DNA from: Motacilla alba alba
Lineage: Eukaryota; Chordata; Aves; Passeriformes; Motacillidae
Length of the DNA stretch: 64,000 nt
NCBI RefSeq assembly: GCF_015832195.1
Contig: NC_052017.1
Span: 10,244,790 to 10,308,789 of the forward strand
Direction of reading: 5' to 3'
Positions 12,601-27,600 of this stretch are shown in pieces. Under the pieces are notes generated by a model. It worked only from the letters and a program-made list of their open reading frames with translations. It was not told the origin of the DNA and did no database searches. Position numbers and translations under genes: made by a program. Every line of letters begins with the position of its first letter. Position 1 is the stretch's first letter.

Positions 12601-15600
12601 AGTTTCAATATATTTTCTAAGTTAGTTTGACTTTTATTATTTTAAATGTATTCAATACTGAAACATCAAAATAATATAATTTAAAGTACTGACTATTCCT
12701 GCACATTTTTGTAGTCTATAGTTTGAGCAATCTTGTTTCCTGAGTTCTTAATCATACTTTCATCCATTAGTTATAACACAATTTGGTAAATTAGATTTAG
12801 AAAAGTATTACAACCCTTGCACAAAATACCCATTTAATTTTGCAATGATACAAGTCTGAAATAGGATCATCTGCAGAACACTTGAGTTATCTTCCAATTC
12901 AGTAAGTCACTCAAAATGTGATTTACTTGGCGTCATAAATATAGCCATTATAAAGCTGCAGAATACTTTTATGAAGCACTTATTAGAACTGTATTTATAA
13001 ATATGCCAGTTTTCAGCTCCCCAGGTAGTTGGTTGTGGTTTTTGTTTGGTTGCTTTTAAAACAACATAACAATAGTTTCCTTTGTTGCCTGTAGCAGTTT
13101 TTCCTCCCTCCATACCAATCCATCATCTTTGCTGTTGTGTATGCCCCGTTTGGTCAAAATTCTGATCCTTCAACTGAAAAAGTGAAGAATGAGCACTGCT
13201 AATACACATTCAGGTATACAGTCTGCAATGCTGAACAATGGAATTGAGCAGAACTTCTTCAATAAAGTCAAACAAATAATATACAAAAACTTTCTTGCAC
13301 CAGATGAAGAAAGGATAGAAGATTAGATCTTATAGATCTAAATAGCTCATCAGTTGCCAGTAATGATTTTCATCTGGTAGAAAAGTACGCAAGTCTGCTT
13401 TGCCTTTGTTCTGTATTTAACACTTTCTGTGAAGTACTTTGCAAGATTTTAGGTTTGAGGAGAGAGGCTGAGTTTAAAGCAGCATTGAGAACAGTAACAA
13501 TACCAGACCTCTACTAAACAGAGCAGTTTAGAAGCAGCAGTACTTGGCTCTTCAGAGGACAACTATGAAGCACACTCACCTTCCTCTCCCTAATCCAGGG
13601 GACGAGTCCACGCTGGTCTGCTCCATCCGCCCAGTTCCCACTTCCCTCTTGGTGTAACTGGTGGTAGCGCTCTGCACCCGTGTCCTGCTTTGTCCCGGCT
13701 GCCGCGTCTGTGGACTCCTGACGCCATTGATTAAACGATCAGCAGAAAAGTTGAATATTGTAGGACTGTCTAGAAGCCCAGGTCCCCTTTCTGCACTGGG
13801 TATTGTATGGCGTATATGTGACTTGCTAGGGTTCCTATAAATTCAAAAGTCATTTCAACATACGCGCACTATCAGAGACCTTCTGAGGCCTAAGCCTATT
13901 CACAGAATTCAGAAGAAGCAAGATCTTCACTCCTTTATCACTTATTTAATTTAAAAGAATGATCAACATTCATTGTAACATGTCATGTGAATTATCAAAA
14001 TTAACCTTTTCCCTGCCTGTTTTCACCTAGAGCTTTACTATATGAATAATCCTGCTGATGACATGTCATCTCCCAGAATATTTCAGCTGAATACCCTAAA
14101 TCACAGGACAGACAAGTTCTCAGCTTTCAGACTGTCCATTTAGATTTCAAAACACTACATCCATTAACATCAGGAGTACAATCTGCCCTTCGGCCTCACC
14201 TTTGCCACCAGGTTCAGCTTCTTAAATATTCTCAAGTTAGCTGGTGTTACTAAAATAAGCAGATGAAAACCCCATGTGCCAGATAATACAACAGTATTGT
14301 TAAAAGATAGATGAACTTGCCTGTTCCTGGGAGGATACTGTCTGAGTGTTGTCAGTGGAGAAGCAGCAGGCTTGAAGGTTGGAGATGTGAACCCATTGAT
14401 AAATCCAGTATTTGGAAATGGTGTTACCTAAAAAAATGTATTGCACGCTCATCATTATAAACAAACCGAGTATTACTTTTCTTAACACCATATTTTATGT
14501 CATTCTGTGCAGGATAGTACTAAAAGATTGTCTCAAACAGCAATAGAGCATCTGTCTAGTGCCTTGTAGCTGACTTACAAAATTTCTGGAAAAACCCCAA
14601 GCTTCTGTTTTTCTGAGAAGTCAGCCACTACACATATTCAACTTATGATAGTTCAAGAGGATTGAAAAACATCAAGCCAAAATTCTTGTCTGTAAGTTAA
14701 ACAGCTCTCCTCCTATTTCACACCATACTACACATGACTTTGGAGTACCAAGGTACCTCTTTGTCAGAGCCTCTAATCTACATGGGCTGTAACTGTTTCT
14801 CTTACAACTGTATCTAAATTCCTCCCTTAAAAAAACCCAACAACTTCCTTTTAGTTCCTCATTCTACTTCCATGTGACATCTAAATCAAGTCTAGAGAAT
14901 AAATGGATCTTAAGTGGAACTCTGATGTTTTTCATATCTTACCACTTTATCCTACATGTGAAACACTGACTTCTCGTCTGAAGAAACAACATTAGCAAAA
15001 CATTTTCTGTGTTGGGTGCATATCAATGTCTTGTAGTAACAAGATGCCTCAAAACCTGAAGCATGTTCAAAGTAATTTCTCCAACCTCACTAGCCCACTT
15101 TTGTATTTTTTATTCAAATGTGTGTGTTTCATTTGAGGAATGTTACTGTTAGCACCAGCAAATGCTTGGTTGTATTTTCCCCCTGAAAATAACTACAATG
15201 CAGAACAAAAAGATTCTTTCTACATTCTATTAAGCTTTGAGAAACAGCTGTGATTAAGACCATTTGCTATAAAGGTACATTTAAACTTGAAAAGGGTTTC
15301 TTGTGCAAGTTAAATCACTAATCAATGGAAAACAAAATTTAACACCAAAGCTGTCATATCAAACTACTGCTAGCCTAACCTAGCATGCATGACAGCAAAT
15401 GCTACCTCAGGCTTCACAAAAAGGCCATTAAAGAAGGCCTGTAACAAAGCTCCTTGAGGAACAAAGTTTCATCAAAGTAATGCTTTGAAGTGTTTCTGGA
15501 TTAAGAGTTACAACATGAGCCCTGCAAAATTCCATCAAAACTAGTAAGCAACCACTAAACCTGAAAAATGAGAAGATACTGAACATATTAGGGACCTTAG

Positions 15601-18600
15601 CAATATTCAACTCTTCTTTCTTTATAATGATGTGTGATCCTTTTGAAGGAAAAAAAAAAAAATTCCCCATTTTCCAATAATACCAAAAGCATTCACAGGA
15701 GTCAACTGGTTCAAATATACTTTCTTTTCAATTTCTTTTTTTTTCCCCAAACAGGAAAAACTGGATCTTTTCTCAAATATGATTTAAGTACATGACGAAG
15801 AATGAGGTAGTTTTAGAATTGTGAGGACATGTGTTGCCATATTCAAGTTTCAGAACTAAAATGGTATTGCCCACACGACTGGGGTATTCAATCTCAAATT
15901 AGAGATGAGAGAAAGTAGAGTTTATGTTGAAGCAGAGTAGAGAAACTTTGCTGTATTTTCGCAAAAGTCTCTACATGCAAACTGCAACCCTGTCTCATGA
16001 AAATTATTGCTGTGTCATGGTTCCTCATGGTCCCTGTTCTCCTCAAGTGATTTCTATTCAAATATAGCTCTTCCTACAAAAGAATCAAGAAACATCACGT
16101 TACAGTCATGTACATAAAATGCAGCTAACCAATGACAATACACTGCAGAACAGTGAAAAGCAAAGCACAGACAGTTGATTTCCTGTTTTGACTAAGAAAA
16201 GTTTGAGATCTTTAATGCTAGCAAACTCATCAAGTCTTCCCCACAGGATAGGACTAGCAAGCTTTCCTGGATACAAAAAGTTACAGGATAACATAAGGTA
16301 GATATTCATCTTTGTCTTCTACACTACTCCCATCCAGCTCCTTCAGTATCCCAGAACAAGACTGTGCAACAGTCATAGTCTTAGTTTATCTACAGGCAGA
16401 TTCACATTCATTGCTGCTCAAAGACAGCTTTCTCCTGGAATAATACTGCTCACTGTGTTACCTTGTCTCCTCCACATTCTTCATCCCCTGCAGAACGCCT
16501 CCCCCTGCAAGGCCTCTGGTTCCCTTCCCTGTGTGTGAAGTGTTTAGCACACCAACTTTTTAATTAGCTGCGGTTCAGTTCAGAGGATGTTTGCTCAAGT
16601 TTGTTCAAGGACACTTTAATCCTCTGCCAAAAAAAACATCTAAAGAGCTTCTAATTTTGAGCATTGCTCCCCTCGTTTCTTTGAGCCACAAGTAAAGATG
16701 CATCTCCAGAGGGGTGAAAGAGGCTCCTGATAGGAAACCTGAGCCTCCCAGTCATTACAGGAAAGTCCACGTATTTGTAGGGTAACAAAGGTCAACTAAA
16801 AGGGGCCAAGGCAATTCTGATGAGACTGTCACAATGCAGAAGACAGAAGCAGCATTGCAGGATACAGCAGGTATCTCATTAGAGTATTTAAGAATTTATT
16901 ACTACCACCCTAGCTTCAAGCTTTACCAACAGCCCCTTTAAGAAAATAACTTAAAAAGCAATTTAAAAGTGATTTTTGTAATTAGCAAATGCAATTTCAC
17001 TTTTCATTGCCAAAAGAGATGTTACTATTGCAGAGAAAATATTCTGCTTCAAGAACATGCCAAACAGGGCAATTCAGCATGTTAACCTACAACCTAACTT
17101 CCTGTTAGAAGATCTGGGTATCTTGACAAGTCTTTACTAAAGAACTGCCTGAAAACCTGAAAGGTTTGAGAATCACACTCCAGTCTGAGATCAGACACAA
17201 TTTTCAAATAATCCATCTTGTATACCATGGCAAGGATTTTGAAGGACTGTTTTTCAAGAAGAACTGGAATCTTAAACTCCTCTCTTCAGGATAGGGATAT
17301 TTCATACACCTCAATAAAAAAATAGTATCAGCTTTGAAAAGAACACAACTGTTTCAGAATCAAGAGACTTACCAATGAAGGGTCAAGGTAGCTGTGTGTG
17401 GCTGACCAGGTCTGTGGGCCAATTAAGCTGTACAGTGGGAAGTGCTGCTGGGGACTGTATACTGGAGGTATGTAAAAGGATGTTGTGTAGCGCTGCTGTG
17501 TGTAGAGGTTCATATCCAGAGGTCTATATCCATTCTTTGGCAAAAATGTGTTTATAGCTATTGCCTTTGCTTTTATCCTTGCCTGCAAAGGAGATTAGAT
17601 TATTTATTACAGCAGTCTTTCAAATTATATCAGGATGGTTCAAATTAGCAGCTCTTAAACTTTTACTGGACACTTATCAGTCACTGCTTTGCCCTTCAAG
17701 GACAGCAGGAATGCTCCCCTGCTGCTGGGCTGGATATACCACTGCCAAAAGTGAGGAAGAGGAGAGCTGAAGTTGTATGTGTTACATTTTTAAATCACCC
17801 TCCAGATCAAATAGCTGCTGAGATTGGACTGCTTAAATTTATATTAGAAATCACGGTGAGCACCACAAAACCCAGAACATACACACACACCCCACCGCTA
17901 CATCATAAACTTCTATTTACCTTAATTGGTTTTCCTTGGAAAGTCTTCACTTCTTCTCTAAGGTATCTGTAAGCCTTTATAAGCAAGAAATTGTTAGATT
18001 TGTCCAATGTAATTTAAATAAAGGAAACTTAAGTTTTGACAAGCCAAGCCTAACAATAATTCTTGGAGTGTCTGCTAATGTTACAGTATAGCAAACTCTC
18101 ATACACCACCTGCATTTAGCAACATTTAACTTATCATTAAGTGCTTCAGTAGCATTAAAAACCAGACTCTAATTGTTAAGATTGAAGCATTTCAATGTGT
18201 CACCCAAAAAAGTCAACACTCTCAGTACAAAAAAATCATAGCTTTAGCCAGGAAATGTGAACAAGATAAAAAAAACCTCTTAAGTGTTATGTTTAATAGT
18301 TACTGAAAACTAGATACTACCTAAGGGGAAGCATTACTGTTTTTACAGTGTGGGGTATTTTTCTTTTCAAGTTGTTACACATTTGTAATACAGTTTACGA
18401 CCCGTCAAATCACCCTCATATCATCCTTATTTACTTTTACATTCTAATAGGCTTCAAAAAACAGCATTACCTGCTGTGCATCAGCTTCCGATTCAAATGT
18501 GATGAACCAATTGTCATTATAGGCAAACTCACAGTTGATGAACTTAGGCAAATTGTCTCCTTTGAAAAGTGCTTCAACCTCCTGGGGAAAGTGGTTTGAT

Positions 18601-21600
18601 AAGGAGGTGGGGAGGTGAGGGGGGAAGGAGGGAGAGAGGAAAACATCAATGTAAAATGCAAAACTCTGACACTCTGAGAAAGAAAGACAGAAAGCACTGC
18701 TGTGCTTACGAAACATAACCGAGTAGTTCACAAAACCTGCAGTAGTGTCAGCTCTCTCCAATCTCCCCCTGGAAGGAACTAAAACTAGCACTATCTAAGG
18801 CCATACTGCAAGAGAGGTTTACATGGCAGCTATTTAGGCCAGAGAAGACATTTAAACTTGGTATCAAGTGCAGAAAGATGCCTATTTCTCCCCTGTCCCC
18901 AAAACCATGGAGCCACATGAAAACCTGTGCATATGGCATGGGACAGGAAAATCCTGCCTTTTCTTACTTGCAGAAACCTGCAAGTAAGCTTTAACTCAAA
19001 TGTCTACAGATTCATGTATTTGAAACAGGGCTTATGTCACCTCAAACACAACTGGCTAGTTTCTACAGACAAAACAGACCCTGAATTTTTTATTTGTTTT
19101 AATTCATTTGCCTATTTTTGTTTTGTCACAAATTTGAGGTGAGCAGTATCAAAACACAACACAATTTGGGAGATCTTACAGCATCTTAGAATTTTGCTGC
19201 TTAAATAAAGCCTGACTCTGCTGTGCTAGAAAACACAGGCTATTAAATCTGGTTAGTTAAATCTAGATTTTTCCAGCACAACAAATTTAAATACAATGTA
19301 TAATACCTTTCACTGGAGAACAACTCTTCTGAAAATAAAGATTCCTCAGAACTTTGTTGTTGTCAAACATTTAAGAGCGAACATCCAGTGCTAACATATC
19401 CAACCTGATGAACTCATGACAGAAAAAAAAACCTACAATACTAAAAGTTAGGCAGTCTTTGTAAGGCTACATTTCATTTGGAAAGCCAGAAGTAGTCACT
19501 ATTTTAAAGCTATGTACATAGCATATATCCAACTTCTTCCTTCCAATTCCTTTTAGCATTTTGTTTCATGTTCCTGTTTATTAAGGCCACTTTTTTGTTA
19601 CAAGTTTCTAAACTGCAGTACTTCTGATTTTTGTATGATGGTTATTAAGAGGAGCAACTCTTTCAGAATCTTTCATCTTCCTTGTAAAATTAAATAGAAG
19701 AGAAACTAAAATATATACCCATCATCAAGAACCTGCACCTTCTCCTTTTTGAAAATTCAAGACGGTTTGATAATGACCCCATAATTTTTTCTAATATTTC
19801 CATCAGTCATAGTCCCTGCCTCATCAGAGTGGCTTTAAATATCTTCAAAGAATGAAGTTCTCCAGTCTTGCACTCATTCCACAAGCCCAGTGGAGATCCT
19901 TAGTGACTTATTGACACCTCTCACCTCAGCATTATGGAAATGTTTACAAAGCTTTAACTACTTTACTTGAGCAAGCTTCAAGGGGCAACAGTGGCATTTT
20001 CTAGTCTAAGATTTATCTTCTTTCATCTTTGTCTATTTGTCCAAGGATCTGAGTACCAAGTGCATATAGGTAGGACAAAGCCCAAGAAAATGATGTATTT
20101 CTACCAAAGACAGCACTATCAGTTTCTCAGCCCTCTGCAGAACTACAGGTTCTACCACAGCCTTGCTATGAGCAACATGCATCTACCAAAAATATTTCTT
20201 ATCCAAAGACAAAGTAAGTTTAAGAAGTGCTGTTAGAAACTAACAGTGTAGTAAAAAATGTGATGTGCTTATTGAAATCTAGAAGAAATCTAACTTCCAA
20301 GTCCTAAGGGAAAAGTGTTCTTTACTGAACAAGGGAACACTTACTTCAATGGGAGTAGATTCAGGTACTTCACGTAAAATCACAATACAGCGATTCTGAT
20401 TTGGCCGAACTTTTTCCCCCTTTTCATCCACTTGAACTAAAGGCAACGCTAAGAAAGAAAAGACAAGAATGCATTTTAGCTGTCAACAAACCTAGGAGCT
20501 TTGCACTCCAAAAGATTCTGTGAACATTAGACCTACAATATTTCTGACCATTAAGAAACAAGCAGACAATGTTTCTGTTCATCATTTACATGCCAGAAGA
20601 ACCCTTTCTAATTTTTTTACAAAACTTGTAGCTCTGGCCAAATACACTCTGAGCTGAGGTTTTCCATTTATAACTGCATCTCTGCACACCCTGGCAATGC
20701 CCTTGTAGCTCTCACCAGGTATCATTCACTTTTCCATCTCTGGTATGCCCCTCTCTTGTTTTGAGCAGACTTAGAAGCACAGAGTTAAGCCAAGGGGGTC
20801 TCTTGATCCACCTACTTCCCTTACCTTTACAGGGGATGAAATGATTTTGTGCTTCCAGGAGAGAACTCCCAGCACTAGTATAGTTAGTGCCTTTATCCTC
20901 CATGGAAGCTTCCCACAGAATTCTTCCCAACTGTGCTCTGAGCAAGCTGAAGTTTGCTCTTGCAAAATGTAAAACCTTAGAAACGCTCAGTGTGCTCAGC
21001 ATGACCCCAAAGGCCACAGTTCTATGATTGGTGCAGCCAAGGCTTCCACTGACAGAGATGTACAAAGCAGGTTTTCTCAGTTTCTGAGCAGGGAGTCCAG
21101 CAGGGCCTCATTCCTGGTCGGCACATCTAACACTCATATGGGGAACCAGTCAAACAGTCCTCTGCACGTTCCAGAAACTTGATGGATGACAGGAGCTGCT
21201 GTATTGTCCTTCCAACAAATATCTAAGCCATTGAAATCGACTGTAAGAACTGGGTTTGGCTGACCCAAAGCTCACTCAAGTGACACAAATATTGCTCTGT
21301 TGGCCTTATTGTCCTGGTTTAGGTCAGCAGCAGATGCCAGCTGTAAGATCCCCCTTAGAAACAACCCTCAGGGTCTTGGCCCACAGGTATTCCATAGAGC
21401 TTCTATGACTGATGCAGTTGATTTCTGTACATTCAAGGTTCTCCTGAACAGAGTGAGAGATTCCTCCATCCCTTTTTCCCCACCTGTCTTTACAGAACAC
21501 TCTAGAGATATCCATCATGATCCTCTAGCCATGTGAATTGTCCCACCACATCCCACTATTTAAAATAATTAACTCATATGTGCATAGATCATTATTCAAT

Positions 21601-24600
21601 AGCTGGAATACAGAGTAGTTTTGATAAAACTACAGTCCTACAACTGTGATGATCTAGGCTGCTTACAGAATGCTGTACAGAAAAATAATGGCATTTTACT
21701 GCAATACAATAAAAGGAAGAGATGAAAAATTCAGATTCATAGTTCTACACCAATAACCAAAATGCACAGAGGAACTTCTACTTACATCTCAGCACTTCAA
21801 CAATCAAATCCATATCAGTACTGAGTTTCTTGACATGATCAAGATTTGCTACTGTCATTATTGGCACATACTGATCACTGTCCATCTGTGATATAAGGTA
21901 CATGTCACTGGCAAGATTTTCTCTGTTGGGAGAAAAAAAATAGGGAAATGCCACAGATTAACTTTGTCCAATCAACTTAAGACAAAAATTCATCATATAG
22001 TAGAAGGCAGATTCCTTCAGCACTTTTGCTAATTAATGAAAATCACTGGCTTAAAGCTTGCTAAATGGCCTAAATTACTCAGTTTTAATTATGACCAGTA
22101 AAGATCACAAAAATTCTCCTGATCTGTAATTTCTTGTAACTACTTTCATTTCAAGCCCATATATTTGCTAGTTTATGCATCAGGCACAGAGGTTTCAGAT
22201 AAATTTTGAGGTACACCAACACAACACTCTGAAATTTGTGTGTTACTTTTTCCAAATTCTCATCCTTTCCATTCAGTTTTAAGTAACAGCTAAGAAATGT
22301 ATTAACATACATCCCAAGCTGTTAGTCATCCTCCAGTTTGGTACATTTAGGTAAATACATACCTAGATAAGCAGAATTCCAGTGTCTTTTTCAGTAATTC
22401 TCGTAAATCTTCCTGACCTTCTGGCTGCAACTGTTCACTTCCACCTAATAATTAAAATACTTCAAATTAAAAAGTAGCTCTGCTATATTATACAATATCT
22501 ATTTTAAACAAGCCATCATGTCTATTACTGGCTACATAGCTAGTAACAAATTTCCAAATTCAACAGATGTTCATTATGTATTAGTTACCAACCCCCAAAA
22601 TTGCATGGCAACACTTTTTATTTAAGGCAGAAAAGAGAAACCATGTCTGACTTTACTTGTTAACCTCTGTTCTCCAAATACATAAAAATCTGAAGCATTT
22701 TTAGAACTGCTACAAGCACATCTTAAAGTAAATACTGAAGTCATTTAGCTTGTAGATCTGTGCTCCATTCTCAGGAAAGTAACCAATTTCTAGCTGATGA
22801 AACCCTGACCAATGCAATGCAAGGGAACAACACAATGGAGGCACTCCATACTTCTGGTCTCACTCTAAATTACCAACACATTAATTTAAGAAGGTTTTCA
22901 AAAATATAGCTATGGAGTATCAGCAGCTATCCAATCTACTAACAACAAATATGCAATCAATTTACAATCTTTTGGTTAAGAAGGCAAAATTAATTTCTTT
23001 CTTATATATGGGAGTTTAAAAATTATCACATGGAAAACATGAACTTCATGCTCCTTGTAGTTTAGACACAATATACCCATGTCAATATACCATATATCAG
23101 TGTCCAGAGAGTAAACTCATTGTGTCAGTGAGAGAAGTGCTTAAACAGTAGTTTTGTGTGGCCTTTAGAGATTTGTAAAACATTTAGTAGAACACTGTTC
23201 ATGTAAATATGTATGTATGTAAATTAGCTTTTTAGAAGCATTTCACACCAACTACTGTCCTCTATACCCTTTCCTTGACTAACTTTCATCCTTTTATTCA
23301 GCCCTCCTTAGCCTTTCTTCTTCCTAAAGCAACTTCTAATTTTCTCCCACCATACTGTGTTCTACTCTGAGGAAGAGAATACCAACACCTAAGAAATACA
23401 TGTATCACGTTCTAACCATATTTCTTTTATATGCATTTTTAAAAATAATTACTAAAAAATTAAAGATCCAAATTCAGACTTGGGACCATGTGTCACTACT
23501 CATCAAATAGATGATGAACAGACCCAACCTGCTGCTCAGTTCTTTACACACCACTGAACTCGTGTTAAAAGTAAACTATTTTGGGCACATAAAGGACACA
23601 CTGACAAGTTCCAGCATCAATCTGAAGAATGCTGTTCCCTTCTAGAGTGTGAGGCACCATTAATACAATTTCCTATTTGCCAGCTAGTTACTATTTAATA
23701 TTCCCCAATTTACCCTTAAGTAAAAGGGTCAATGAGAACTTTCAGTTTTCAAATATAAGCAAAAATGATGCCACAACGATGTCTGATTTTCTGATTTCAG
23801 TTGCCTTGATTTGCAGCTATTATGGATGCTATACTGGTAATTTTAAATACAAAATTAGCTAAGCACAATGAACAGACCTGTCTTGAATCTCAAGAAAACC
23901 CAGCACATTTTCCTCTCCTTCCCATCCCTCATCTCAGTTCAAGTAGTAATCCTACATGCATCTTGCAGACCTTCTGTCCCATTCAATGAAATATAAGCAT
24001 GGTGAATCTCTATTCTAGTTTCCAGAAGCTTCTTAAAACATACCATCTGGTATAGACTACAGCTTCTAACAGTTGCACTGAAGAGAAATTCTGGAAGTTG
24101 ATTAAATAAGAATGTGAAGAAGTTAATACTTAAATGTTGCTTCTTTTAGCATTTCAAGTCCAAAATGGGTCTTCCCTCACATTAACATTACTACCTGAGA
24201 CACAAACTGTTATGTGAATCTCACCTCAGCACCTGACCCAACTAGAAACACGCATTTGTTTGATTCTGGGCAGAACCTGGTAAGATGTAAACCAGGAGGA
24301 GACTGGTCTCTAAACATGTCCAAGTTTGACTGCAAGAGACAGAATTCCTAGGGTGTGTTTAAAGAATGCATACACTGAACAAGAAAACTGGTATAGTTCG
24401 GGGGGCTTTGTTTTTCAGATGCTCACTGTTTAACTCAAAACACGTGTTTAGTTTGTTTTTAAACTAAGCCCAAGCACATCTTAGCTTTCTCTTACCTGTC
24501 TGGGTGGTTTCGTGCATAGACTCATACTCGGAATGATCGAGAGCCAAGGGGTTCATGTCCGCCTGCTCTGAGCCCGGAACGGCCGCGCTGGGCTCCGGCA

Positions 24601-27600
24601 GCTCCGTCAGCACCGCGTTCTGATGCTTTTTGTCGCCATCGCCGTTGGCATCCAGTCCTGCAGCACACGACACAAACACACTCCAGAGTGCTCTTTCTAA
24701 ACACAGTAATGCCAGAGTTAAAACTACATCTGAAACAAAGGTGCTTACATTGCTTTACATTTTTAAACAGAAAATTAAAGTTGAGACAGTGCTGCACTGA
24801 ATTTTAACTTCTGCTTGAGCAACAGCCAGAAACTCTTATTCATACCTTCTTTACAGGAATCTGGAGGCTGGTCAGGTATTTCTTCCCACGTTTTGCTCAC
24901 ACTACCATCAGTGGCACCACTTGCTTCCAAGTGTAACATATGATTTCCCCACACCTTTGCATTGGGGTTTAACTCAGAAACCTTGGTTGACTCCTGCAAA
25001 AAGAAATTGATTATGCATTTCAGGGATGCACAGCAGGCATCTGGTGCACAGATACATTCAGTCTCAAATAACAGAATCTGATATATAACTCAAAATTTTA
25101 CTGTCATGATTTTTCACACCTGAATATATTAACTGAGTTCCCATAATCATTTCAGGTACAAACACAACTGAATTGTAGTGCACAGTATTCATTTCCCTGA
25201 TTAGAACCACCAGAAAAGGCTATCCAAGCAGAGCAAATGACAACAAGCATTTCATTCTTTGCCTTTGACAGACTAACTCAACCTGTACTTGACCTAGACT
25301 TCAGGCAGTTCTCTAATATACATGTCTTCTTGATGTTGATTATATTGCTAATCATATGTTAGATTGCTCTGCAGATACAAGTGTAACAGATGTTAGATCT
25401 GTATCTATTGTATCTGCAAAATAATACTTTAAAAAATCAAGAAAATACAAAAGTACAAGGATTTTTCTGAAATTATATAAACATGTAACAGTTTTAATGA
25501 AACATTATGGAAAATTGAAAGCAATAAGATGTGCATGACAACTTCTGTTACTATATTTAGAGGAGGAACAGAGCACTAGGACAAAAGGATGAATAACCAT
25601 AGCCAGTTAAATTACCTCAAGATAATCTCTTTTAACCTGGATTGCACATGGACACATTAATTGATTACATATGGTTATATACAACCATCATATAAGTGGT
25701 CACATCTGTGCTTAAGAGAGATAGCTTTCTGCAGTGCAAACATCTACTACAATACTTTAGAGTAACATGAGACTTGTTTTGCTTATGTTTGAGCAAAATG
25801 CTTTGAATTATTCCATACAAAATATATGTCAAGTGTTTTAATGTAATTACACTGGGAAAGAAGATTGTTCATTATAAGAAACACTAAAAAAGCTTACTAA
25901 AAATTTGCTTTCTAAATTTACAGATACGAGGAACATTATAGTGTTTAAAGACAGGCACTCCAAAACCCCAGGAAGCTTTAAATCTTCTTAAACACACGCA
26001 TGCATATACTTATTATCACAATGCTTCGAAAATATATCCAGAAAATTCTAAAAACTTTAAAAGTTTTACTTAAACACATCTCTTGAATGACAGAGAAGAA
26101 TTACAAAAAGTGGAAGTGTTTGACATAACCACATAGTAAGATTCAAAGATGACAGCAAGATCCATCAGTTTCCATTTTTAATATACAAAGTTCCCCCAGG
26201 AGACAGCGAACAGCCTCGAGCACAATCCACTGCCCACACTGCAAGCGCTGGGCAAGGTCAGAGCAGCTGTTCCAACACAGCCAGTGAGGGGAACAATTTC
26301 AGGGAAGCTCACCAGGGAAGGAAAAGGAGCAGCAGCTGCTACAGGTTGACTTCTGCAGAGTGGGTAAGGCTGGAGGGGACCACTGGAGGTCATCCAGCCC
26401 AACCTCCCTGCCTGAGCAGGGTCCACAGAGCAGCTCAGGATTGTGTCTAGGCAGCTTCGCTTGTTTCTTAGCAGAGATAGCCAAGATCCAGCCTAGCTCT
26501 TTCCTCTTACTTCTCCTGCAGCCACTCTTCTCTACAGCACTACTCACCTCCAGAAGTGAGGAAAAGATTGCCTAACTGCTACCAAACAAGAGCTTCAGGA
26601 AATCCACAAACATTTCTTCCTATACAAAGCTAGAGCACTAATGGTTTGTAGCAAGCTTCCTTTCTGCACACTGTTTATCTTAAGTTCAGTTGAAACTGAG
26701 AACCTGCAATCAAGTTATCTTGCCAATGATTGAACTTTCACACAAATCAAACAGAACAAAAAAATCAATATTCAGCAAAATTTTTTACTTTTGCATTCTG
26801 TACAGCATTCAGTTTTTCAAAGGAAAGAGTCATCAGGTTCAGGACAAAAATAACACCTATTTAACTAATGAAACCACAGTTTGACTTGGCTTAGTCAACC
26901 TGCTAGCTTCAGCTTTAAGCTTTAAGAGCAAATCACTTTTGCAGAATACTTACAAGTTCGTCTTTATTGTGCCATCCCCACGTACCAGCATATTCTGGTG
27001 CTAGCAGCTGATACGGGTATGTTTCCACTGCATATGAAGCACTTGTTAAATTTTCAGGTTCATTCTGGAAGTTTTCATTAACTATACACAGTCTATCATT
27101 CTTCACGGTATCATTAGAAGCTGCATTATTCCATAAAAAGCCCACTAGATATTCACCATTACTAGAAGGAACGGTGTCAGAAAGCAGCTGATTTGTCCAA
27201 TCAGCATTGCCAGTCTGAAGATTGATGAAATGTGACCACATTTCAGCATGGGGATTTTGTCTGTCCAGGTCATAGGACTGCTTCTGGTCACTTGATCCAT
27301 CTTCCATCAGACCTAACATGCACTGCTCTCTGCCTTGCTGAAAACCTGCCGCACCAGGAGAGGCACTGGATATTTCATAGGAAGGAGTAGCAGCATATTT
27401 GTCTACCTGCTTTGGGTCAACACAAACTCCAAGCTCTTTGTTTGAGAAAATCTTGTGATCTGGCTGCATCTGTTCCCAGCTTGTGGTCAAGTCATTCATC
27501 TGAGTATTTAATATGTAACTGGTGTTTTTCAGTTCAGTAGCCTTGGCTTGCAACTGCTTCAAATTCCCCCTGGTAAAAGGTTCTAGGTTCTCAGCTGATA

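Noticed and set aside
20605..21540. First read as an endogenous retrovirus or LTR fragment
   Set aside because: The minus-strand translation follows the order of CR1 ORF2 endonuclease and linker motifs; no LTR ends, primer-binding site or gag/pol motifs seen.
26954..26968. Lys-Asp-Glu-Leu as an ER retrieval signal
   Set aside because: It is internal in both the spliced product and the read-through product, and the protein has no signal peptide.
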